From Sanguinoderma infundibulare (Eukaryota > Basidiomycota > Agaricomycetes > Polyporales > Polyporaceae), in NCBI GenBank assembly GCA_032821775.1, contig JAVLRN010000005.1, forward strand, positions 1,922,001-1,986,000: a DNA stretch of 64,000 nucleotides, read 5' to 3'. The notes under the pieces are model-generated. The model saw only the letters and a program-made list of their open reading frames with translations, searched no databases and was not told where the DNA came from. The position numbers were made by a program, and so were the translations under genes. Below, one piece after another: positions 46,325 to 58,915 of the stretch (the first letter of the stretch is position 1; every line of letters starts with the position of its first letter).

Positions 46325-47427
46325 ATAACGAGTTATGTTATGCGGTGCCGTCAGCAGCAAAGGTTTAATGACACGCCGTCAATGAAGGTGAAGGGTGACG
46401 GCAGCGACGGGAACACGGTGGAAGCTGCAGCGGGTGTTATTACTTATAGGAAGCAGAAGGGCCTGCTCGAATAAACCTCTATCAGAGTTCGTTCCCAAGC
46501 GATGCAACCAATGCGCACCTTGTTCAGAAAACACGAACAAGTCCCTGACAAACGCGTCGGGTGTAGGCTGATGAATACGTGATTGAAATAAGGGTTGTAG
46601 CGTTGCTAGGTGGGCAGAAAAAAACGAGGGGAAGTGGTCGAAGCAGGGGGGGACCGAGCGAAGCGACGGAGAGAGCGAGCATGCGCCAGATGGCTACGCT
46701 AATCTCGATCAGCCTCAGTCCAATCAAATTCCTTGAGGACATTGCCCCTTCTGGCGGATAATAAAGCCTCAGGCCTCAAGGCCTCAACCTTCGCAGTGCT
46801 GTACAACGTTAGCTGTAAACGTTAAACATAGACAGCGTCCATTGAAACGTATGCTGTCTTCGATGAAATTTAAAGCTAGTTCTTCAAGTTCAAAGAGGTT
46901 TCAGGTTGATTCACTTTCGATAGCTCAACACAATTGCCGATGTTTCGAGTCCGAGTCAAAGATCTGTAAATATTGCGACAGTGGCTATATTACTAGTGCT
47001 AATACTCCTACAAGGATCCCAGCACTCGTCACCATCGTCGCCAGATACACAAGCATTTGAGAAAGCGTAAGCATGCCGTTCTACTGGACCTGCGCCCGAG
47101 TAGATCGTAGATCGTAATCAGGTGGTGTACGCGTGTGTACCAATAGCAGTAGCTAGGCACCGAGCGGGAGCACTGTAGCCAAACGAATGAGCCGCGCGTG
47201 CGCGGAACAAACTATTCGGAGAGATGGAGAACAGGTGTCGCAGCGGGGTCAGAGATGAGACGATGGTAACAGGGTTTAGACGAGCAAAAATACAGCAGAG
47301 AGAATAAGATGTACCAGCCGTCAAGGAAAGGTAATAGAAATGAAAGCAATAAAAGAGAGAGGACCTCGTACACAGTCAGGACATGATTGTTCGTCACACT
47401 CGTCAGCAATCCAGTGCCGAAAGCACT
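46325..47427. other. Intergenic, no gene recognised
   Basis: 1.1 kb upstream of CCCH paralogue 2. It is more A+T-rich and free of long frames. It should hold that gene's promoter and the 3' UTR of the exon ending at 47428. No repeat or RNA was seen. Confidence 0.5.
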
Positions 47428-47748
47428 TCACCATCCACCGAACCACCGCTTGGGAGGGCGCTTCCTGGGGGAGCGCATCATCGTCACAGTTGTCTCGACC
47501 TCCTCCGGCTCGATGACTTCCTCCTCCACGACGACCTCGACGGAAGTTGTCTTGGGAATGTGAGTTGTGGAAGAGGAGCTCATGATGTTAGGCGTTGGGG
47601 AAGCAACGCGACGGGTGTTGGAGGGCGGCGGAGCAGTCGGCTGCGAGTTGACGGTGTGGTGCTGAGTGTGGGTGACTGTCCTGATCTCGGTCGCAAACTC
47701 GATTGCGGTTTCGGTGATAACAATAGGGGCGGGGGCGAGAACGGGGGC
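47428..47748 (-). CDS. Orphan terminal coding exon (partial gene)
   Basis: A 106-residue open stretch, beginning right after a good 3' splice site (CCCTCTAG) and running to TGA at 47428. It starts APVLAPAPIVITETAIEFAT, then a Thr/Pro-rich part, then the acidic VEVVVEEEVIEPEEVETT and a basic end (RSPRKRPPKRWFGGW). There is no ATG early in the frame, so it must be spliced from an upstream exon. It could be an alternative last exon of the gene at 48121-48960, or the end of a small separate gene starting between 47750 and 48120. It is too short for a family assignment. Confidence 0.5.
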   Translation of the reverse strand, partial: APVLAPAPIVITETAIEFATEIRTVTHTQHHTVNSQPTAPPPSNTRRVASPTPNIMSSSSTTHIPKTTSVEVVVEEEVIEPEEVETTVTMMRSPRKRPPKRWFGGW

Positions 47749-48120
47749 CTAGAGGGAAGAACGCGGACAGTCAGCAAGCTGTTCTGAATCACACGAAAAG
47801 GGGACGTAGGCTGATAAGCAGTCTGCACTCAAATGCCACCGCAGACCGAGATCGACACCGTCACACTCGGTGACGACGCGCGTTGAGCATCACGTGGGCG
47901 CGAAAGGAACATGCGCGTCGTGCCATGATCGATCGGGGGGAAAGACGCGGGTTGAATGCAGACGGACTACCAGCGTACAAGAGGGACGCGGGGGAACAAG
48001 ACGACAGACACCATGGTCCCCCAAGCCCGGGACGAAGGGAGGGGAGGGGACGCAAATGATACGAACTGTACATGAATGAAGCAAGGAAGAAATTGATGGC
48101 AAAGGAGTTCCCCCTTCGTC
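47749..48120. other. Gap between orphan exon and coiled-coil membrane gene
   Basis: 372 bp. Possible small minus-strand exon pieces are present (for example VTECDGVDLGLR near 47845-47880, ending at a potential donor). None could be anchored to a start codon. Confidence 0.3.
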
Positions 48121-48960
48121 TCAGAGCTCGGAGCGGCGCTGCTGGGGTGGAGGCGGGGGTACCTTGGGTTTCCGTCTCGGGGCGCCGACAGGCGGTACGA
48201 CGGGAGGCGGCTCGTTGTAGATATATTCATCCTCCACAATTTCGGGCTGTCCCTCGTTCAGCACACTGTCCGTAATCTGTGTCAGAACTGCGCAGATGGG
48301 TATGAAGAGCATGGACACGTACACAAGCTGTTCCATGATCCAGCTTTCACGTCTTGATGCATCGTGCTCGCGTCGGTTGACGGCTTCTTCACGACGGCTA
48401 ATCTCGCGCTCGCGCTCGGCGATTTTGAGCTCGCGGTCAAGGATATCCTCTGCGCGAACTCGGGCCTGGTCCCACCAGCCGGGAGGAGTGAGCGCTTCCT
48501 GCTGGACGACTTCCTTGATGACCGTCTGAACGGGAAGAGGAGCCTCGGTGATCTTCTCGATGACGGTGGGGCAGGGGGCGCAGGAAGGCGCGGGGGGAAC
48601 GACGCCTCCGGGAGCGCCAGCGAGGAGCTCAGCCTCGCGACGGGCAACCTCGGCCTCGCGGACGGCAATGTTGCTCTCGCGAGCGAGAAGAGCTTGAGTG
48701 CGCTTGGGGGAGATAATACCCCAGAAGCCCTCGTTCTTGGCTTGTTCGCCATTCGCTGGCGTGGTGCTAGACTGATGTGATGGGAGGGAAAGCATGACAG
48801 CGAGGACGGCAAGGACGAGTGAGAGGACTAGGAGGAGGGTAGTGGAGGAAATTGTACGGTGATGGTGGTGACGGGAGGAGGAGCGTTCGCTCCGCTCCCG
48901 TTCTCGGTGGGACGAGGAGGGTTGGGCCATCCTGACGCTGATCGAGTTCGAGGGCGACAA
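48121..48960 (-). CDS. Single-pass membrane protein with coiled coil, unknown
   Basis: I do not recognise the family. The start is at 48960 (MSPSNSISVRM) or the inner Met at 48930 (MAQPSSSHRERE). A basic, His-rich N-terminus precedes one transmembrane segment (TTLLLVLSLVLAVLAVMLSL), suggesting a type II anchor. Heptad-like charged repeats follow (SNIAVREAEVARREAELL, later AEREREISRREEAVNRR), separated by a Pro/Cys segment with a CAPCP motif. A 48-nt in-frame segment (about 48281-48328, GTGTAC...ACACAG) is either an intron or a short hydrophobic loop. The C-terminus is Pro-rich with QQRRSEL, ending at 48121. Possible relation to the exon at 47428-47748 is unresolved. Confidence 0.6.
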   Translation of the reverse strand: MSPSNSISVRMAQPSSSHRERERSERSSSRHHHHRTISSTTLLLVLSLVLAVLAVMLSLPSHQSSTTPANGEQAKNEGFWGIISPKRTQALLARESNIAVREAEVARREAELLAGAPGGVVPPAPSCAPCPTVIEKITEAPLPVQTVIKEVVQQEALTPPGWWDQARVRAEDILDRELKIAEREREISRREEAVNRREHDASRRESWIMEQLVYVSMLFIPICAVLTQITDSVLNEGQPEIVEDEYIYNEPPPVVPPVGAPRRKPKVPPPPPQQRRSEL

Positions 48961-49501
48961 GGAGGTGGAAGTATGGGGTCTGTACGTGGACGTTATGGTG
49001 GAAAACGGGGCGGGAGAAGGACGGGTAGCGCGTTAGTCGGAGTGGAGGAGGGGAGGAATGGTCGTTAGAGATATAAGAGGGGAAACAAAAGGTGGGAGGA
49101 AGGGGCAGAGTGCGAGGACGGCCTCCCCAGCGAGTTCACTTTTCAACCGTCGGCTCGTATTCCCTTATTGGGCAAACAGTACACAAACATGTCACAACAT
49201 CACCCTCACACGTGTCCCAAAATTTCCCATCACTTGATTAATTGTCACGCACTCCCTTGTTTTCTGGAAAAGGAATTTTCGGTTTACGAGGAGAACGGTT
49301 TCCAGCCAATGAGAGCCCACCGTTTATTTACTCCGACGCGGAGACAAAAAAGAGGGTGGCTGATGGGGCGAGACGGTGGCCACGTCACGTCACGGCGCGC
49401 CTGAGGGACGATCACGCGCGGCCACCAACGCGTTCGAGTCGCGCCTCTTCCTCCCGTCCTCGTCCTCCTCCCGTCCACTGTCCCTAGCCTATCCCCACAC
49501 A
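48961..49501. promoter_or_regulatory. Divergent region, coiled-coil membrane gene / NUR1-like
   Basis: 541 bp between two start codons facing apart; it should hold both promoters. No clear motif was picked out. Confidence 0.4.
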
Positions 49502-51233
49502 ATGTCTCTCCGTCGTATCGCCCAGGCAAATGCTGCCGCCTCGGCCTCTCCAAGAACAGGCGGTCCATCCAGCGCATCCGCGGCCCCCTCCCCATCCACA
49601 CCGGTCCGCGGCCCCCTACGAGCCACACCGAAGGCGCGACTCGTCCACTCTCCACTTGACTCTCCCTCTCTGTCTGCCTCCCAGCCGTTTGACTGGGAAG
49701 CCGCAAGGGCGAGAAGAACTCCCCCTTACTCCACGCCTGTGAACGGCAAGAGGAAGGTCCGACAGAGCGATGTAGGTACTCCTGGTAGAGCAACTCCGGG
49801 CAGGCGCGTCATTCGCAAAAAGTCGTTCTTCGAACGGTGAGTGAGCTGCCCATTTCTTGAGTGTCGCCAGCGACCCGCCCTCGAGAAGGCACGACATACG
49901 TGTAAGGTGATAAGGAGTTAGTTTCTGAGCGGGTTCATCCTGGACCTCTTCCAATGTCTGTGTGGCGTGATGTCCCAATTGATATGTGCCTCAACCCGAA
50001 GACATTTGTGAACATGATTCCCGACTTGTTTTGGTGGGATATAAACCACCGAGCCTGTATATCGCATGCCAGGTTCCTCGTGCCTCAAGTTCAACGAAAG
50101 CCAGAGGCGACTGACATGTGCTTGTGATAGAATCAAGAACATACCCTCTCAGATATCCTTTGAGATATCTCAGTTCCCGAATAACGTCCCCCTCCCATCA
50201 CCGCAAAATTCCGCCAGGGTCATCGGAGGAACCCTCCACTTCCTTCACCTATGCGTTCGCGTCTCGCAAATACGCAGGATCCCCGACTCGGATCTCGGCT
50301 GGGAAGACATGTACCGCGAACATGAGGGCGAGGCCTGGTTCGACTGGGTATGTCGTCAATCCAAGTTAACCCTGCGCCGTCTTGTTCAAAATCTACCTCA
50401 CAGACAACGCCGACCACCTTTCTCCTCGTCTCCGCCGCGGTCCTCAACACCCTCTACCTCTTCACCCGCACCCGCATCTACCACCTCACCCTCGCCTCCG
50501 AGCCCGTCTCCTCCCCACACGCCGCCTTCGTCAAACGCCCCCGCGGGCCCCTCCGCGCCGCCTCCACCTCCACCTCGGACGACGACGACCCCTTCGCCGC
50601 TCGGAAGCGCTCCCTCCCCGCCCTCGTCTGGTCGTTCTCGGCCTCGCTCCTCGGCGCCCTCTGGCGCTTCCTCGTCGCCTCCATCCGCTTCCTGCTCAAC
50701 CTGAGCCCGCCCAAGACGCGGCCGCCGCAGCCCTGGGAGGAAGACGAGCGCGTGCAGGCGCTCGAGGTGTGGACCCCAGGCGCGCTCGAGATGGCGCTCT
50801 TCGGGCTCTACTCGCCCGTGCACGCGCTGCTGTGGATGGCGACAACCAGCGCGAACTGGATCTTCATGCTCCTCATCATGTTCATCGTCAGCATCCAGGT
50901 GCGTGCCTGAGGAGTTCTGCCTTCTCGTTGTGCAAAACAGGACACGCGGTGTAAACTGACTGACGCGACTGCTCCATTTTATGTTCGCAGAGCCGCGCCC
51001 TGGCGCGTTCGTACGAAGCCCTGCTCAAGGACCGCGCGATCATCGCCGCCGAGGTTATGCACGAGTACGACGTGAAGGTCAGTTGGCGACCCACGTTTTC
51101 CCGCCCTCGTGCTCCGGAAGAGAAGCTGACCATATCACGCACGCCGCAGTTCGTCAACCCACGCCTGAACCCTATTCGCAAGGACGCGTCGGTGATGACG
51201 CACGAATCGGAGATGGTCAGTGTCTGGGAGTAA
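49502..51233 (+). CDS. NUR1: Nuclear rim protein, Nur1/Mug154 family
   Basis: In yeasts Nur1 sits in the inner nuclear membrane with Heh1/Lem2 and tethers rDNA and silent chromatin. The start at 49502 opens a basic Ser/Pro-rich nucleoplasmic N-terminus (PGRRVIRKKSFFER), joined through a long intron to the conserved ISFEISQFPNNVPLPSPQ. Next come IGGTLHFLHLCVRVSQIRRI and DLGWEDMYREHEGEAWFDW. Several hydrophobic spans follow (TTFLLVSAAVLNTLYLF, LLGALWRFLVASIRFLL, WIFMLLIMFIVSIQ), then SYEALLKDRAIIAAEVMHEY and VKFVNPRLNPIRKDAS. The model ends at 51233, but GTCAGT after HESEM could be a donor leading to one more exon. Family call from the mid-region and C-terminus. Confidence 0.72.
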
Positions 51234-51552
51234 AAGGTTCCGTAGGATTGGTGTCTGGCTCGATCCGCCGTCATATGCTCTTTGGTTCCGGTACCGCGGT
51301 GAGCGCGTACATGTTGGCATGCTTTTCTCTCTTCCAATCCAAGTCATCGTCCTGCTTATCCGCATCATCATATATATCATCGCAATTCACCACGAACACT
51401 CGCACATTACAAGCACTCGTCACCCTGCATGTTATATGACTTCTTGGACCTCACCATACCGCAGCGTTCAGTGTTCCAGATAGGTAGTACACAAGGATAT
51501 TAACACTACTGCATTCTCTTGCCGCAACGTCCGCACGCGCGCGCATGTAAAA
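51234..51552. other. Convergent intergenic region
   Basis: 319 bp between the 3' ends of the NUR1-like and FBPase genes. If the NUR1-like gene has a further exon it would lie here. Nothing else was seen. Confidence 0.5.
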
Positions 51553-53042
51553 TCACGCCGTCGCGACGCCGTTCGTTCTCTCAGCCTCGTAGAACTTGAT
51601 CAGATCCTGCACGTCCTCCTTGCTGCCGAGGAATACGGGGCACCGCTCGTGGATGCTCTTCGGGACGATGTCGAGGATGCGCTTCGTGCCCGTGGTCGCG
51701 ACGCCGCCGGCCTGCTCGGTGAGGAACGCCATGGGGAACGCCTCGTAGAGCAGACGCAGCTTGCCCTTCTTGCTCTTCTTGTCGTCCGGGTAGCCGAAGA
51801 TGCCCCCGTAGAGGAGCGTTCGGTGCACGTCGGCGACCATCGAGCCGATGTAGCGTGCCGAGTATGGCGACTTGCCGCTCGCGGGGTACTTGATGGAGTT
51901 GAGGTAGTTGATGACGGGCTGGTGGAAGTACATGGAGTTGCCCTCGTTGAACGAGTAGATCTTCCCTCGCGAGGGAATCTTGATCTATGGGCGCGTGCGT
52001 CCGTGAGCAAGCAGGCTCGGTTAAGAGACACCGGCATACGCACATCGGGGTGGGTGAGGATGAACTCGCCGAGAGCGGCGTCGAGAGTGTAGCCGTTCAC
52101 GCCATGTCCCGTGGTCAGGACGAGGTTGGCTGACGAACCGTACCTGTGCAGACGGGTCAGCACGCACGGGACCTCCGCGTATCGGACGAGCGAACGAGGG
52201 ACTCACATAGTGTACCCGGCCGCGACCATCTCGCTGCCCGGTCTCAGGACGTCCTCAATCGTTCCCTTCGATCCTGGCGCCTTTCTCACAACCGCGCATC
52301 AGCCCTGCCCAACGCATCCACATCTTCCCTCTCCCCGTCCCCATCCCCCACGCCGCTCGCACACACACATGGAAGGGGACAGACGGGGGGGGGGGGGGGG
52401 GGGGGCACGGAACACTCACGATGTGGTAGATGCCAAAGATGGTGCCGATGTTCACGCCGGCGTCGATGTTGCTGCTGCCGTCGAGCGGGTCGAAGACGAC
52501 GCAGTACTTGCCCTTGTACCGGTCCTCGATGAACACCGCCTCCTCGAGTTCCTCGGACACGAGCACCGCCGTCTTTCCCGACGCGCGCAACGAGTTGATC
52601 ATGATGTCGTTCGAGAGCACGTCCAGCTTCTTCTGCTCCTCCCCCTGCACGTTCGTCTCCCCCGCCAGGCCCACGCTGCCGCCCGAGCGACGTTGCAGGC
52701 GTGCGTCGCATGGCGTGATCGAGACGAGGACGAAGGCGTGCGCGGGGACGAAAGGACGTCGATGAGGTCACCGTCGCGCGCACCGAGAGAAAACTCGCGA
52801 GGGCCACTCACAGGTTGATCAGGCGCGCTTTCCGGACGTTGGTCGCGATGAACTTGGACGTCGTCTGGATGGCAGTGAGCAGCAGCGTCAAGTCGCCGGT
52901 CGCGACGGCGCCAAGGCTAAACTGGTCTGCAAGGACATGGCTGCGCGATGGGCAATGAGATGGACGCGCTCGCGCCCGAGGATCCGAGCACGCACCGAGT
53001 GAGGGTGATAATATCGGTGTTGGGCTGCTCCTCTCCGGACAT
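51553..53042 (-). CDS. FBP1: Fructose-1,6-bisphosphatase
   Basis: Hydrolyses fructose-1,6-bisphosphate to fructose-6-phosphate, the committed gluconeogenic step, in the cytosol. The start at 53042 ([16 protein letters not shown]) is spliced to [18 protein letters not shown]. Then [37 protein letters not shown] and [12 protein letters not shown]. The metal/phosphate signature [20 protein letters not shown] precedes [45 protein letters not shown] and [20 protein letters not shown]. The C-terminal part holds [17 protein letters not shown], with the stop at 51553. All catalytic residues are visible. One intron carries a 21-bp homopolymer (C on the sense strand) just after its GTGAGT donor. Divergent or tandem neighbours give no functional link. 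Confidence 0.95.
52385..52405. repeat. 21-bp poly-G (poly-C on minus) homopolymer
   Basis: 21 uninterrupted G on the plus strand, inside an FBPase intron about 12 bp after the donor site. The transcript therefore has an uninterrupted C run. Length is prone to polymerase slippage and sequencing error. Confidence 0.9.
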
Positions 53043-53488
53043 GGCTGGATATGTCGTGTGCGAGCGTGTGGATGGATGGGCGTGGATGATATGTCGGACT
53101 CGGCCGCGTTTATACGAGAACGGAGAGGGACGGGAGAGAGATGTGGATGGTCGGAAACGCGGGGCCCCTCTCTCCGCTGCCTCAGCCTGTCTATTTCGGC
53201 AACCGCCTCCACTTCACATGTCCCCCAGTTCCGCTCCAGGACAAGCCATGCACTCAACGCCCGGTCCATTTCCGGCTCCCATCCCTGTCCCATCTGCACA
53301 TCCACAACAAGGCCATCAGCGACGTCGCGTCCGCGTTCCATATTAGATTATGTAGATCGTACAGTACCACGTATGATTACACCAACGGCCCCCGAACCGG
53401 TATCGTCTCTGCCGTTCGTCCGTCCGACCAAACACGCGTACAGTGCCCCGGCATCAATGCAGATATGCATGGTGCACGCAAACGTCTG
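53043..53488. other. Intergenic, FBPase promoter side
   Basis: 446 bp between two minus-strand genes. It carries the FBPase promoter (CTC-rich near 53150-53200) and the 3' UTR of the C2H2 gene. Nothing else was seen. Confidence 0.5.
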
Positions 53489-57112
<3,624 letters not shown>

Positions 57113-58207
57113 ATGCCGACCGATCGCGTACGGTCATACTCGGTCGACCTCACGCCCCGCAAGCACCACGGGTATGCCGTCTTCCTTTTCATCCTTGGGA
57201 CACTCCTTCCACCGCTGGGTATGCCTTCTTCTCTATCAAACCCTTTCTTGCGTTTTGTGGTTGACGCCCCCATACAGCTGTTGCTGCTCGGTTTGGGATT
57301 GGGATGGATTTTTGGCTGAATCTCCTCCTCACAATTTGCGGGTACATACCTGGTGCGTCCTCTGTCCATTTCGCGACCCCTGCGCCCCTTGCGCTTACGC
57401 ATCTTCTTTCACTATCTAGGACATGTCCACAATTTCTACATCCAGGTGCGTTTCTAAATAGTCCTGTCCAGATCCGCGCGGACCTATATAACTCACCTCG
57501 CCCATCTCTATGACAATTAGAACATCCGCAACAACAAGACCCACCGCCGCACACCCAAGTGGGCGCAGAAGTGGGGCCTGGTCGACACCTCGGAAATCAA
57601 GCGCAGGGAGCGCCGCTCGCAGTGGGCAAACCGCTACAACGACCGCCTCCCGCGCTCGACTTTCGAGGGTCAGCCGTACGAGGACGGCGAGGTGGGCGGG
57701 TCCTCGATCGACCTCCCAGAAGACCCCAGCTCGCGCTCGCGCTCAAACGGCCGCGGGACCAGCAACAACGACCTATGGGACCCGAGTGAGGAGCGCTACT
57801 ACGGGCAGAGGAGCGACGCCGCGAGCGTGCGCACGCAGGGCTCCGGGCGGTGGCGCTACCCGGCCAACTTTGAGGACGCGCTGCCGCCGCCGTCGTCGTC
57901 ATCGAGGAAAAAGTCGACGTCGACGAAGAAGGGGAAGAAGGAGAAGAAGGACAGGTGGGCGCGGACGGAGGACGCGTATGCTGCGCAGGAGGAGGGGTCC
58001 GCGAGGAGGAGGAAGTCGAAAAAGAGGCGATCGGCCGTCGCGGACGCGGACAACTACTCGCAGAGGAGCGAGTCGACGACGGAATTCCCCGAAGACCCCG
58101 AGGGCGGATTGTACGGTGACCGTCGTCCCGCTGCAGGAGCAGAGGTCGATGAACGGGATGGGCCGCGGAGGACAAACGACCCGGATATCTTCAATCATGA
58201 ACTCTAG
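57113..58207 (+). CDS. Pmp3/UPF0057 membrane proteolipid with long C-terminal tail
   Basis: Pmp3-family proteolipids sit in the plasma membrane and affect membrane potential and salt tolerance. The start at 57113 (MPTDRVRSYSVDLTPRK) leads to two hydrophobic segments that match the family. They are AVFLFILGTLLPPLAVAARF, continuing GIGMDFWLNLLLTICGYIPG, and then HVHNFYIQNIRNN. They are assembled from four exons by GT-AG introns. Usual Pmp3 proteins stop soon after this. Here the frame continues for about 200 more residues: KTHRRTPKWAQKWGLVDTSE, a Ser/Arg-rich part, a Lys-rich stretch near 57900-57950 and an acidic end (RRTNDPDIFNHEL), with the stop at 58207. The tail is probably cytosolic and disordered. 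Confidence 0.83.
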
Positions 58208-58915
58208 GTCGTTGCCGTGGACACGAGTGGATGGGGAAGTGCTTCGAGGAAATTTACGAAGATGTGGTGGCGGGCGCAGGCGCAAGATGGTGGTAGTGGA
58301 CATGTTCCCGGCTTCACGACGAACGCTTTCATGACGAAGAAGACCTTCATGTATATGTACCGCTAATATCTGCGTGACCCGGTATTTATCACGGCTCCTG
58401 GTGCGTCTCGCCAGTAGGATTCGTGTCTCGCACACACCCATGGCTTCTCCAGGTACAGGTACATGCACGGGCGCATGGAGAGCGCTTACGGCCATGGCCA
58501 AGCAGATTATTTAACATTCCTCTTGTTCTCTCGTCTTCTGCGATCACGATCAGCCCTTGCATCCGTCCTTGCATCCTCTCCGCCGCCCACAGCCGGTGCA
58601 CAATCGAGCCGGGATGCGGCTCAATTGCGAATACGGCACTGCTGGGCTATAATCGCGGCAACCGTCGTCGACTCGCACTCTCCAGATCGCACCACATGGC
58701 CGGCGTGGACGACGCAATCTTGCGCATTACTATTTCTGTCGAGAAGCGAGTCTTGCTCCCTCCGGCAATTTGGTTCTCATCAGCCAGCGGCGGATATATA
58801 ACCCTCCGTCGCGTCCTCGACCCGACATTTTGCGTTCCTGCCGGCCCTGCCGCTGTGCCCAGCCTCCTGTATACGCTCGAGTGCCTCCGGCCATTGGACA
58901 GACATATACCTCGGC
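58208..58915. other. Intergenic, PNGase-A-like promoter side
   Basis: 708 bp between two plus-strand genes. It carries the Pmp3-like 3' UTR and the promoter of the next gene. No gene is supportable. ATATATAACC near 58793-58802 is a possible TATA-like site. Confidence 0.45.

Noticed and set aside
57510..58334. 274-codon plus-strand frame overlapping the Pmp3-like gene
   Set aside because: Arg/Thr/Gly-rich frame shifted relative to the true exon, running beyond the real stop without a domain.
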